From a virus: a stretch of DNA of 26,968 bases. Shown one piece after another: positions 1-6,384 of this stretch (positions are counted from its first letter, which is position 1; every line of letters begins with the position of its first letter). The notes below the pieces were generated by a model. That model was not told where the DNA came from. It made no database searches and saw nothing but the letters and a program-made list of their open reading frames with translations. A program made the translations under genes and the position numbers. Where the stretch lies: IMG/VR virus record IMGVR_UViG_3300020215_000130, positions 1 through 26,968 of that record, one strand, 5' to 3'.

Positions 1-2
1 GC

Positions 3-74
3 AGCTACCACTGCCAAGAATGGCACGCACTTGAAGAAGCACAGAGATGGGTGAATTCAAGGAGGCCCGCATGA
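3..74 (+). CDS. 3' end of an upstream early gene (partial)
   Basis: An open frame runs in from the left edge and stops at a TGA that overlaps the ATG at 71 (ATGA). The visible 23 residues read SYHCQEWHALEEAQRWVNSR and then RPA. Only the tail of the protein is present, so no function can be given. The stop-start overlap matches the coupling seen throughout this operon and is the main reason to call it. Confidence 0.45.
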   Translation, partial: SYHCQEWHALEEAQRWVNSRRPA

Positions 75-241
75 GTGCACTTTACACCGAACTCTCGAGA
101 CAGGGTTTACTCCTGGAGTACGACCCTATTAAGCTCCACAGGTTGAAGTTGATACGTGGATTGAAGCGAGCTGAAAAGGCCGGAGACGAAAGGACGCGGG
201 AGTGGATTAGGAAGCAGTTGGTGAATGATTCGAAAAAGTAA
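71..241 (+). CDS. Small basic phage protein, unknown function
   Basis: This 56-aa protein is rich in Lys, Arg and Glu and is probably mostly helical (central segment LHRLKLIRGLKRAEKAGDER). An in-frame ATG lies upstream at 47, but the ATG at 71 is preferred. It has an AAGGAGG ribosome-binding site at 59-65 and its ATGA overlaps the stop of the preceding frame. No family is recognised. Its size, charge and position at the head of the visible early operon fit an accessory or DNA-associated protein, but that is only a guess. Confidence 0.6.
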   Translation: MSALYTELSRQGLLLEYDPIKLHRLKLIRGLKRAEKAGDERTREWIRKQLVNDSKK

Positions 242-250
242 GTTGAGGGG

Positions 251-412
251 ATGGATGCGGCGTGGAAGGACACGCGACATCGGCGCGACTCGGGACATAA
301 ATGTACAAGGGATGCTCTTGTATATCCGCCCCCACGATGGACGCATAGCAAGCAAAGCAGGTACTCAAGCCCTGCCATCCATCCACCTGAGCTTACTTAC
401 CGGAGTTACTGA
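251..412 (+). CDS. Possible small phage protein (53 aa)
   Basis: The frame starts at ATG 251 behind a GAGGGG ribosome-binding site at 245-250 and ends at TGA 410-412, overlapping the next start (TGATG). The product is short, basic and rich in Pro, Ser and His, with no recognisable domain. A competing frame from 225 to 464 crosses into the next gene and has a poorer start. The spacing and stop-start coupling favour the frame given here, but composition does not settle it. Confidence 0.4.
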   Translation: MDAAWKDTRHRRDSGHKCTRDALVYPPPRWTHSKQSRYSSPAIHPPELTYRSY

Positions 413-612
413 TGAGCGATATAAAAAGCACAGAAGCGGACAGAGAGACGATAAGGCGCGTTAATGGACTTTATGTCGGGATGTTGAGCAACAGTGAAAT
501 AGGTTCGTTTGAACGCTGTATCGCTGATGGGTATGCAAAACGCTCATATAGCAGCGCTGGTGGCCTGCTTCTTGGGCTGTCTGTGGTTGAGTTTTTGGAC
601 CACCCTTACTGA
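412..612 (+). CDS. Small phage protein, unknown function
   Basis: This 66-aa protein starts at the ATG that overlaps the previous stop. The first half is charged and polar (TEADRETIRRVNGLYVGM); the second half ends in a weakly hydrophobic Gly/Leu segment (SAGGLLLGLSVVEFL), which could be a membrane-touching or packed helix. It ends at TGA 610-612, 13 bases before the next gene. No family is recognised. Confidence 0.6.
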   Translation: MSDIKSTEADRETIRRVNGLYVGMLSNSEIGSFERCIADGYAKRSYSSAGGLLLGLSVVEFLDHPY

Positions 613-625
613 TGGGGAATGAGGT

Positions 626-820
626 ATGAGTGAACAATTACAGAATACTGGAATGAGCCAGAACGAGAAATATTTATGGTGCTTCGCGACGGCCGCTTTT
701 GGAGTGCTTGTTGCAGAGTTCGCGAGTTCAGGCCAATTCGACATAAAAATGGTGATCATGAATGTGTATTGGTCTGGCGCAACCCTTTTGGTTCATAAGC
801 TGATATGGAGCAAAGAATGA
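626..820 (+). CDS. Small inner-membrane protein, two hydrophobic segments
   Basis: This 64-aa product has two hydrophobic stretches, about residues 14-32 (with YLWCFATAAFGVLVAEFA) and 40-58 (VIMNVYWSGATLLVHKLIW). The short linker between them suggests a two-helix membrane protein. The ATG at 626 follows a GAGG about 3 bases upstream; an internal ATG at 653 is possible. The size would suit a holin, but its place among early genes argues against lysis, and immunity or exclusion roles are equally possible. No family is recognised. Confidence 0.6.
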   Translation: MSEQLQNTGMSQNEKYLWCFATAAFGVLVAEFASSGQFDIKMVIMNVYWSGATLLVHKLIWSKE

Positions 821-1098
821 ACGCCCAAATACAACCCCGGCTTTCTGATAGGGAAAGAGCGGAGATTATGAATCGTCTCTACGAGGAAAAGATAAAGGAT
901 TATCCGTTTATCGTGGAAGCGCTTGGCGAAGCCAATATAACACTGGCAGCACTCATCAGTGATTCCCTCTCGGAGGGTGGCGACGAATTTATTTTGCGCC
1001 GAGCAATCCAGGAAGCTGTAAAAATTTACATTGATTCCGAGCTGATGGAAGAAGCCGAACAGGAAGAACTTGCTTCAATCGAGAGGAACGGACGATGA
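817..1098 (+). CDS. Acidic helical phage protein, unknown function
   Basis: This 93-aa protein is strongly acidic and probably all-helical; the C-terminal part is dominated by Glu (SELMEEAEQEELASIERNGR). An upstream in-frame ATG at 805 exists, but 817 is chosen because its ATGA overlaps the stop of the previous gene and a GGAG at 807-810 lies 6 bases before it. It ends in another ATGA overlap with the next gene at 1095. No family is recognised. Confidence 0.6.
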   Translation: MNAQIQPRLSDRERAEIMNRLYEEKIKDYPFIVEALGEANITLAALISDSLSEGGDEFILRRAIQEAVKIYIDSELMEEAEQEELASIERNGR

Positions 1099-1262
1099 GC
1101 GAAACATTATTAGGGTTCGCGATGATTGCTCTTGTGGTAATTGGCTGCGCCGTTGGGTATAGGGGCGCAATGGACAACACACAGAAGGCTTGCCTCATTA
1201 AGCAGGAATTCTCCGTGTCTGGCGTCAGATTCAAATGCGAGTTTATAGATGAGTCCGCTTGA
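1095..1262 (+). CDS. Single-pass small membrane protein (55 aa)
   Basis: The start overlaps the previous stop as ATGA. Residues 5-22 (LLGFAMIALVVIGCAVGY) form one clear transmembrane helix with a short N-terminus. The remaining 30 residues contain Cys at 33 and 48. The likely orientation is N-terminus in the periplasm or cytoplasm with a small soluble tail; the sequence does not decide which. No family is recognised. It overlaps the next gene by 14 bases in another frame. Confidence 0.55.
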   Translation: MSETLLGFAMIALVVIGCAVGYRGAMDNTQKACLIKQEFSVSGVRFKCEFIDESA

Positions 1263-1440
1263 AGAACAGATGGCCAAAGCCATTGCTGCCGCCGTGAAAT
1301 ATGAAAGCGATAGGCAAAAGCTTTTCCACCGTTTCGGGTACATACAGCCCGAATGGTACGCCGACGCTGTAACCGCCCTCGCCGCCTACAGCGTGGAAAA
1401 GGAACGGGAAGAGCAGGAAAAATTACGAGTTAATTACTGA
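1249..1440 (+). CDS. Small helical phage protein, unknown function
   Basis: This 63-aa protein is helical and charged, with an Ala-rich start (EEQMAKAIAAAVKYESDRQK), a central FGYIQPEWYADAV segment, and a Glu/Lys-rich end. The ATG at 1249 lies inside the previous gene and has only a weak ribosome-binding site; ATG 1270 is an alternative start. The pattern resembles the short Ala-rich phage proteins found ahead of recombination genes, but no named family is claimed. Confidence 0.55.
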   Translation: MSPLEEQMAKAIAAAVKYESDRQKLFHRFGYIQPEWYADAVTALAAYSVEKEREEQEKLRVNY

Positions 1441-1450
1441 GGATAAATAT

Positions 1451-1993
1451 ATGAGCGACAAAACACACTATAGGAAAGTCTTCAAAAGCGATCATTTAGG
1501 GGTCGCTGACCTTGAGGATTTAATCGAGGCCGGGAAGCCGCTGATCTTCACAATTAAGGAGGTCAAGCAGGAGTACGGCGTGTCTGTCGCTGGCAGAAAA
1601 GGCGACTTTAACATTGCCTATTTCAAGGAAAACATAAAACCTCTGGTGCTGAACGCTACGAACTCAAAGGTTATGAAGGGCCTTTGTGGCGGCAGTGCAT
1701 TTGTTGAGGATTGGGTAAATATTCCCGTGCAATTATACATTGACCCGTCTGCGAAGCTCAAAGGAGAAGTTGTCGGCGGCGTCAGAATCAGCCCCGATCC
1801 ACCAGTCATTAAGAAACCGGTTGTTACACCAGGGAGCAAAGCGTGGCCGAACGCCATAGCTGCCTACAGGCGAGACGGCAACTTTAACAAAGTTCTGGAA
1901 CATGCAACTCTTAGCGAGGAGCACCAAAAACAAATTATTGAACTGGTAAAAGCAGAGACGGCACCAACAGGAGCAGTTGCCAATGCTGGCTGA
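1451..1993 (+). CDS. Conserved phage protein of the recombination module
   Basis: This 180-aa protein is preceded by GAGGAT about 5 bases before the ATG. The N-terminal half (KVFKSDHLGVADLEDLIEAG, then a beta-rich stretch with FTIKEVKQE and LVLNATNSK) looks like a pattern common in phages next to YqaJ-type exonucleases; that is from memory, not a search. The last 40 residues are helical and include TLSEEHQKQIIELVKAE. It overlaps the exonuclease gene by 11 bases. Exonucleases of this class normally work with a strand-annealing protein, and no RecT, Bet or Erf signature is seen here. This gene is therefore a candidate partner, by context only. Confidence 0.75.
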   Translation: MSDKTHYRKVFKSDHLGVADLEDLIEAGKPLIFTIKEVKQEYGVSVAGRKGDFNIAYFKENIKPLVLNATNSKVMKGLCGGSAFVEDWVNIPVQLYIDPSAKLKGEVVGGVRISPDPPVIKKPVVTPGSKAWPNAIAAYRRDGNFNKVLEHATLSEEHQKQIIELVKAETAPTGAVANAG

Positions 1994-2630
1994 ATGGGTT
2001 GATGTCGATCATAACTCCGAGGAATGGGACTTGCTTAGGGTCGGCAAGATAACCAGCAGTGCCCTAGGGTGCGTTATGGCCAACTACGGAAAGGCCTTCG
2101 GTGATCCGGCAAAGAAATACGCGGTAAGTATCGCGCTTGGCCAGATAACCGGTAAACCACAACCTCAAGGATACTCGAACGAGCACATGGATCGGGGCCA
2201 CGAGGACGAACACTTGGCGCGAATGGCTTATGAAGCCGAAACCTTTACCCAGGTTAAAAGGGGCGGCTTCTTCTATCGCGGCGATATTGGCTCATCTCCG
2301 GACGGCCTGATCGGCGAAGACGGAGCAATAGAAATTAAATGCGCCATACCATCGATCCACTATGAGCGGATCAGAAGGCAAAGTTACGACCCGTCCTACA
2401 AGTGGCAGCTTGTTGGAAACATGATGATACCCGGAAGGAAGTGGATTGATTTTGTGAGTTTCTGCCCCGAGTTTCCACCAGACAAGCGGCTTTACATTGT
2501 CAGGTTGAAGGCCCGAGACTTTGGGCAGGAATTCAACATGGTAAATACAAGGCTAGATGAATTCAGGCAGTTAATTAAAGAAACGAAAGAAACTATTTTG
2601 AACAGCAACTACTTAATAGAGGCAGCGTAA
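1983..2630 (+). CDS. YqaJ-type phage exonuclease
   Basis: This 215-aa protein looks like a member of the YqaJ / lambda-Exo-type 5'-3' exonuclease family, which resects double-stranded DNA ends for phage recombination. Landmarks are the N-terminal [15 protein letters not shown] block (12-26), RGHEDE (71-76) with an acidic metal-site residue, SPDG (105-108), EIK (117-119) giving the D...ExK catalytic core (Asp107, Glu117, Lys119), and YKWQL with Gln142. Length is normal for the family. The ATG at 1983 has AGGAG at 1969-1973; a TTG two codons upstream is less likely. The stop overlaps the ssb start (TAATG), so the two are co-translated. Confidence 0.9.
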   Translation: MLAEWVDVDHNSEEWDLLRVGKITSSALGCVMANYGKAFGDPAKKYAVSIALGQITGKPQPQGYSNEHMDRGHEDEHLARMAYEAETFTQVKRGGFFYRGDIGSSPDGLIGEDGAIEIKCAIPSIHYERIRRQSYDPSYKWQLVGNMMIPGRKWIDFVSFCPEFPPDKRLYIVRLKARDFGQEFNMVNTRLDEFRQLIKETKETILNSNYLIEAA

Positions 2631-3055
2631 TGGCAAAAGGCGTCAATCAAGTCATTCTTATCGGTCATCTTGGCCAAGACCCAGAAGTAAAGTACATGCC
2701 CTCAGGGTCAGCCGTGGCTAACGTCAGTATCGCCACAACTGAATCTTGGAAAGACAAGGCCACGGGCGAGAAGAAGGATAAAACCGAGTGGCACCGGGTT
2801 ATTTTCTTCGCGAGACTGGCTGAGGTTGTGGGCGAGTATCTGCGCAAAGGATCGCAAGTGTACGTTGAGGGTCGGTTACAGACTCGTAAGTGGCAGGATA
2901 AGAACGGCCAAGATCGCTACACCACCGAGATTGTGGCCAGTGATATGCAAATGTTGGGCGGCAAAGGCGAGCGGTCAGAAAGGTCAGAGCCTGAGCGGGC
3001 AATCGACCAGACGCCAAGCAGTGATCCCGGCTTCGATGACGACATCCAGTTCTAA
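2630..3055 (+). CDS. ssb: Single-stranded DNA-binding protein (SSB)
   Basis: This 141-aa protein has a typical bacterial-type OB fold over residues 1-110 ([19 protein letters not shown] at the start, [19 protein letters not shown] in the middle, [11 protein letters not shown] later). It has a short polar linker and an acidic C-terminal tip DDDIQF, which resembles the DDDIPF tip that recruits partner proteins. It coats single-stranded DNA during replication and recombination as a tetramer. It is shorter than chromosomal SSBs (about 175 aa), as usual for phage copies. It sits directly behind the exonuclease gene. Confidence 0.95.
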   Translation: MAKGVNQVILIGHLGQDPEVKYMPSGSAVANVSIATTESWKDKATGEKKDKTEWHRVIFFARLAEVVGEYLRKGSQVYVEGRLQTRKWQDKNGQDRYTTEIVASDMQMLGGKGERSERSEPERAIDQTPSSDPGFDDDIQF

Positions 3056-3082
3056 CCCCCTGGCGATATGCGAGGAGATGTG

Positions 3083-3601
3083 ATGAGTGATTTAGCGCGG
3101 ATGAAAATGTTCCCCGTAATGGGCCAGCTAAGAACTGTCGCCTATGTCCCTTTTGATCTGGTAAAGGCACACGAGGGCCAAGCCAGAACAAACCATTCTC
3201 AGACTGTTCAGGGCTTAGCTGATCGTGGTGGGCTTGATTGCAGCGAGCTTGCAGCGGTTCTTGAGGATCGCGAGTGGCATCACATAAGCACCGAGGATGC
3301 CTGGAAGATTATATTGAAAGCATGCTCCGACCACATGAACACCCGAGCCACAGAGGGGGTGTGGATACCGGTGGCTGAGAGGTTGCCGGAATTTGTGAGC
3401 TTCATCGAGCCAAGCGAAGACTTTATTGGCATGTCCGAAAGCTTCGATGTTCTAGCATACAGCGAATACTCAGGTCTTTGGGGTAAAACGCGTTACGTGA
3501 AATATGGGAATGCTGCACACGGGCATTTTAAGGACCTAGCTTACGTTTCTCACTGGAAGGAGTTCATTCCCCCATCGCCAACCGGCGGGGAGGCTTCGTG
3601 A
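3083..3601 (+). CDS. Two-module phage protein with DUF551-like C-terminus
   Basis: This 172-aa protein appears to join two phage modules. Residues about 15-85 carry a pattern common in phage proteins (YVPFDLVKAHEGQARTNHSQ, then QGLADRGGL). Residues about 93-163 resemble DUF551 (VWIPVAERLPE, FDVLAYSE, and HWKEFIPP near the end). Neither module has a known activity. The ATG at 3083 is chosen because GAGGAG lies 5 bases upstream at 3072-3077. The stop overlaps the next GTG start. Module assignments are from pattern recognition only. Confidence 0.75.
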   Translation: MSDLARMKMFPVMGQLRTVAYVPFDLVKAHEGQARTNHSQTVQGLADRGGLDCSELAAVLEDREWHHISTEDAWKIILKACSDHMNTRATEGVWIPVAERLPEFVSFIEPSEDFIGMSESFDVLAYSEYSGLWGKTRYVKYGNAAHGHFKDLAYVSHWKEFIPPSPTGGEAS

Positions 3602-3798
3602 CAAAGAAAATAGTTATGATCTCCTCAATCGAAGAGGTTGCCCAAGTTCTAACGAATGCAGGATACAAAGTTGAGGTTGTGGAAATGGATGAGATGGCCA
3701 TCGAGCCACTGCCGCCGCTACCTGATGTAACGATACGGCCGGAGCCCGAACCGTGCGGCCCTAAGCGAAACCGAAATCTGTCCAGATGGAGGCAGTAA
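3598..3798 (+). CDS. Small phage protein, unknown function
   Basis: This 66-aa protein begins at GTG 3598, overlapping the previous stop (GTGA) behind a GGGGAGG ribosome-binding site at about 3586-3592. The first 35 residues look like a beta-alpha-beta unit (KKIVMISSIEEVAQVLTNAG, then YKVEVVEMDE). The rest is a Pro-rich tail ending in basic residues. The stop overlaps the next ATG. No family is recognised. Confidence 0.55.
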   Translation: MTKKIVMISSIEEVAQVLTNAGYKVEVVEMDEMAIEPLPPLPDVTIRPEPEPCGPKRNRNLSRWRQ

Positions 3799-4142
3799 TG
3801 ACATTGAGCATTAATGTCCGGGCGAAAAAACCCCTGAGCCCGGAGCGGAGAAAACGCGTTGCGGAGACTTGCCTCCCCGGGGAGTCAATCGCATCGATTG
3901 CATCATGGCGACCCGAAGAGAATTTGTATGACAAGGACAAACTCACCCAGACGACCGCGAGGATGATTGAGGAACGGAAAAAAGCGTACCGCGAAACTAT
4001 CACAATGCCAAATCCGGATTTTGGAATTGTGAATAACGATTGGCAACAGCATATGGAACGGTTAAACGCAGCCCAAGCCACCGGAGACACGAACGCAATA
4101 GAGCACTTATTGAGCGAACTACTGGAGAAGAGTGATGGCTAA
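3798..4142 (+). CDS. Phage protein, unknown function (114 aa)
   Basis: The gene starts at ATG 3798, whose A is the last base of the previous stop (TAATGA), with GGAGG at 3787-3791. A basic N-terminus (INVRAKKPLSPERRKRVAET) is followed by charged helices and a C-terminal helix (NAIEHLLSELLEKSDG). The basic leader could contact nucleic acid, but no motif proves it. No family is recognised. Confidence 0.6.
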   Translation: MTLSINVRAKKPLSPERRKRVAETCLPGESIASIASWRPEENLYDKDKLTQTTARMIEERKKAYRETITMPNPDFGIVNNDWQQHMERLNAAQATGDTNAIEHLLSELLEKSDG

Positions 4143-4335
4143 AGGCATTAGACGACAGTTAAGGAAGGCGCAAGACCGTGTCCGCAAGGAAATGGCTGAG
4201 CGCAACGAAAGTTTTTACGGTAGAGGATTATCTACCGAAGGGTATGCTGGAGGATACAGGCAGGCGCTGGCCGACGTTGAACTTGCGCTAAATGGCGTTG
4301 ACCCAAATTCGAGGTATTGGCATGAGCGAGATTAA
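4135..4335 (+). CDS. Small basic phage protein (66 aa)
   Basis: The ATG at 4135 has GGAG at 4124-4127 and overlaps the end of the previous gene by 8 bases; a GTG at 4132 is one codon upstream. The product starts with a basic helix (KGIRRQLRKAQDRVRKEMAE) and has a Gly/Tyr-rich centre (FYGRGLSTEGYAGGYRQALA). Such short basic proteins are frequent in phage early operons. Function is unknown. Confidence 0.6.
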   Translation: MAKGIRRQLRKAQDRVRKEMAERNESFYGRGLSTEGYAGGYRQALADVELALNGVDPNSRYWHERD

Positions 4336-4702
4336 CCCCCAACCACTCGAAATAAGGAGGGTGAATCCGGAGCTGATAAGGAAATGTATTCAGATTCTGC
4401 CCGAGGATGCCGGATACTGGTATCACGAAACAGATAAATGCGCGTTTGCTCCGGCAGACAACGAGGACGGTCTTAGGGAATTCGATCCATTTGCCAGCCC
4501 GGCAGACCGCGAAGCCCTCATGCTGGCGTTGATGGATGAGAAGAATGGATGCTGGTTATTTCATAAGGTCGAAGGGGTGCCCAGAGGCGTTGGTGTAAAA
4601 GCAAATGGAAGGCTTGAAGTTCTGAAGGACGAATCCTTCCCCATGCTCCTATTAAAGGCCGTCAGTGCCGTATCCGGCCTGCCGGTGTATTTGGAGGAAT
4701 GA
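4322..4702 (+). CDS. Small alpha/beta phage protein (ABA-sandwich-like)
   Basis: This 126-aa protein starts at ATG 4322 with a GAGG about 7 bases upstream; ATG 4292 is a less likely start. Its arrangement is short strands with Trp/Tyr (GYWYHETDKCAF), an acidic loop, a helix (SPADREALMLALMDEK), then strands and a closing helix (FPMLLLKAVSAVSGL). This resembles the phage ABA-sandwich proteins and the products at 4702 and 5337. The fold assignment is inferred from layout, not from a clear motif. Confidence 0.6.
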   Translation: MSEINPQPLEIRRVNPELIRKCIQILPEDAGYWYHETDKCAFAPADNEDGLREFDPFASPADREALMLALMDEKNGCWLFHKVEGVPRGVGVKANGRLEVLKDESFPMLLLKAVSAVSGLPVYLEE

Positions 4703-5097
4703 TGGAATTTACAGCAGAGCAAATGAAAGCGGTGGCGGAGAAGGTTTATCCTGATTTTGGGTGGTTTATCCAAAGCTACCACGACAAAGGCTGCATCTTA
4801 CCTGCTGGCTGGGAGGTCCTCAGAAAGACATACACCGGCGAAATCATTCCATTTAAGCCAAAACTCGATGGCACCGACCAAGAGAAGGCGCAGGCGTTGG
4901 AAGTAATGATGCACGTTGCAGCGATGGATGGTGTTTGTAAGCTCAATTGCCACGGGGGTCTGGGTTACAGCATTGATTACATGGTTCCAGATGGGGATTG
5001 GCAAACACAGTTTAAAGTTAAATCAACAAGAGTATGCCCCAACATCCTCACCGCTGCTATCTGCGCCCTCCTTGAGCACACAGGAGAGAGAGGGTGA
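4702..5097 (+). CDS. Small alpha/beta phage protein (ABA-sandwich-like)
   Basis: This 131-aa protein starts at the ATG overlapping the previous stop; GGAGG at 4693-4697 is better spaced for this ATG than for the one at 4699. It has an N-terminal helix (TAEQMKAVAEKVYPDFGW), a polar middle, a helix (EKAQALEVMMHVAAM), a beta stretch and a last helix (CPNILTAAICALLEHTG). The layout matches its neighbours at 4322 and 5337, which suggests a duplicated family. Function is unknown. Confidence 0.6.
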   Translation: MEFTAEQMKAVAEKVYPDFGWFIQSYHDKGCILPAGWEVLRKTYTGEIIPFKPKLDGTDQEKAQALEVMMHVAAMDGVCKLNCHGGLGYSIDYMVPDGDWQTQFKVKSTRVCPNILTAAICALLEHTGERG

Positions 5098-5306
5098 AAC
5101 AGCTCATTTTAAATCCAGATGGATGGCCTATACCTCTGGGGGAATGTCCTCCTGGGTTCTTTGTTTACGAGGGTCAGCTTTGCTTTAAATCAGAATACGC
5201 GGCAGAGATGCAAATATATAACTCTGCTGGTGAGAATTTCTGTGTAAAAGACCGTGATAAGTTAATTGTTCAACCGGTTTTTGCGGAGTGGATTGATGAT
5301 GAATAG
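5094..5306 (+). CDS. Small phage protein, unknown function (70 aa)
   Basis: The gene starts at GTG 5094, overlapping the previous stop, with a GGAGAGAGAGG purine run just upstream. The product is beta-rich with aromatic residues (WPIPLGECPPGFFVYEGQLC) and ends acidic (FAEWIDDE). Three Cys are present, but their spacing is not a known metal site. No family is recognised. Confidence 0.6.
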   Translation: MKQLILNPDGWPIPLGECPPGFFVYEGQLCFKSEYAAEMQIYNSAGENFCVKDRDKLIVQPVFAEWIDDE

Positions 5307-5340
5307 CAAAGAAATCAAAACCGGCAGGATGGATAAATGA
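5296..5340 (+). CDS. Possible 14-aa linker ORF
   Basis: A 14-codon frame (MMNSKEIKTGRMDK) starts inside the end of the previous gene, 7 bases after GGAG, and stops in an ATGA overlap with the gene at 5337. It bridges the only 30-base gap between these genes. It may serve to carry ribosomes from one gene to the next rather than to make a working peptide. It could also be chance. Confidence 0.25.
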   Translation: MMNSKEIKTGRMDK

Positions 5341-5672
5341 AACCCCCGCGCACCAAAACCGAGTGGGTGAAGATGACGCTTGAGGTGGCGCAGTTTGTGA
5401 ACCCGCACATTGAGTGGATCGCAGAGCCAGACGGCCGCATTGTATCGAAGCACGGAATGCTGGATTTCAGTCTTGAAAATACCAAAGACCAACTCGCTAC
5501 GCGTGCGGCGCTTGAAGCCAAAGGCTGGAACTTTAAAGCAGGTTCAAAATATTGCTATGCGTACCGTAGATTTCAAAACGCAAAAAACTCAGGAACCGAG
5601 GAACACAGATACAACACCCTCCCCGAGGCACTGGTTGATTGCGTCAGGATTATGAAGATGGAGGGGGAATGA
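5337..5672 (+). CDS. Small alpha/beta phage protein (ABA-sandwich-like)
   Basis: This 111-aa protein has an AGGATGG ribosome-binding site upstream. It starts with a basic helix (TKTEWVKMTLEVAQFV), then strands with a Trp (HIEWIAEPDGRIVSKHGMLD), a helix (TKDQLATRAALEAKGW), and a final helix (LPEALVDCVRIM). This is the third gene in a row block (with 4322 and 4702) showing the same order of elements. Its stop overlaps the next start (ATGA). Function is unknown. Confidence 0.6.
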   Translation: MKPPRTKTEWVKMTLEVAQFVNPHIEWIAEPDGRIVSKHGMLDFSLENTKDQLATRAALEAKGWNFKAGSKYCYAYRRFQNAKNSGTEEHRYNTLPEALVDCVRIMKMEGE

Positions 5673-6118
5673 GCAGACAAATTAAATTCAGGGCGTGGGA
5701 TGGCAAGCGGATGATTTATCAAGACCGCGAAAACTTCAGCATTCGCTTGAGAGCCGTGAAAGCTGGTAATGAGGTCTACATAGAGCGCTCGAACTTTATA
5801 GACAATTTCTTCACCCCGGAAATGGGGCAGCTCATGCAATGGATTGGCCTGAAGGACAAGAGCGGCGTGGACGTGTTTGAGGGGGATATTCTGGAGTCAC
5901 CAAATGATCCGGCAGAGCCGATTCACCATGTCGTGGAGTGGAGCGTCAAATATTCCGGATGGTTTGCTTGGAACGTCACCGACACTAATCGTAACTCCGG
6001 AAATGGCTCTCTCCAGTTATGGCAATACGTAAGAAGCGTACAGTACGGAGAGTTTTCCGTAATCGGCAACATCCACGAGCATCCCGAGCTATTGCAGGCT
6101 GGACGGGGGAGTGAGTGA
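5669..6118 (+). CDS. YopX-like phage protein
   Basis: This 149-aa protein carries hallmarks of the YopX family: IKFRAWDGKRM at the N-terminus, MQWIGLKDKSGVDVFEGDIL in the middle and FSVIGNIHEHPELL near the end. These proteins occur in many phages; their biochemical role is not established. The ATG at 5669 is chosen over an upstream in-frame ATG because GAGGGGG lies just before it and it overlaps the previous stop. The C-terminus overlaps the excisionase start (GTGA). Confidence 0.85.
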   Translation: MSRQIKFRAWDGKRMIYQDRENFSIRLRAVKAGNEVYIERSNFIDNFFTPEMGQLMQWIGLKDKSGVDVFEGDILESPNDPAEPIHHVVEWSVKYSGWFAWNVTDTNRNSGNGSLQLWQYVRSVQYGEFSVIGNIHEHPELLQAGRGSE

Positions 6119-6384
6119 GTAGATTGACCCTTACAGATTGGGCTGTAAAAAGCCTGGGGCTCGACCCTCCCCCGCCCATTGGCACCCTGCGTTCCTGGGC
6201 CAGAAACGGGAATATATCACCGCAACCGGTATTGATAGGCCGTGAGTACCGGGTTGATAGTGATGCGGTCTATATAAGGAAAGCCAGAATCCCGAGCATT
6301 GGGCCAATTCACGTGTTAAAGTCCGAGGACCCTATAGTCAATGACATTATCAGTGGGAAGACCCAGAAGCGCCGGCAGGCGTGA
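6115..6384 (+). CDS. xis: Excisionase-like protein (Exc/Xis family)
   Basis: This 89-aa protein resembles excisionase (PF07825-type) winged-helix DNA-binding proteins. It has LTLTDWAVKSLG, then the recognition segment PIGTLRSWARNGNISPQPV, then GREYRVDSDAVYI. Such proteins bend attachment-site DNA and steer the integrase toward excision. The start is GTG 6115 overlapping the previous stop, with GGGGGAG upstream. The 3' end overlaps integrase by 44 bases, the same xis-int arrangement as lambda, so the two are likely co-transcribed with the early operon. Confidence 0.85.
   Translation: MSRLTLTDWAVKSLGLDPPPPIGTLRSWARNGNISPQPVLIGREYRVDSDAVYIRKARIPSIGPIHVLKSEDPIVNDIISGKTQKRRQA

Noticed and set aside
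225-464. 79-aa + strand frame
   Set aside because: It overlaps both neighbours out of frame; the 251-412 frame has a better ribosome-binding site and a stop-start overlap.
2799-3191. 130-aa - strand frame opposite ssb
   Set aside because: It is antisense to a certain SSB gene and has no recognisable features.
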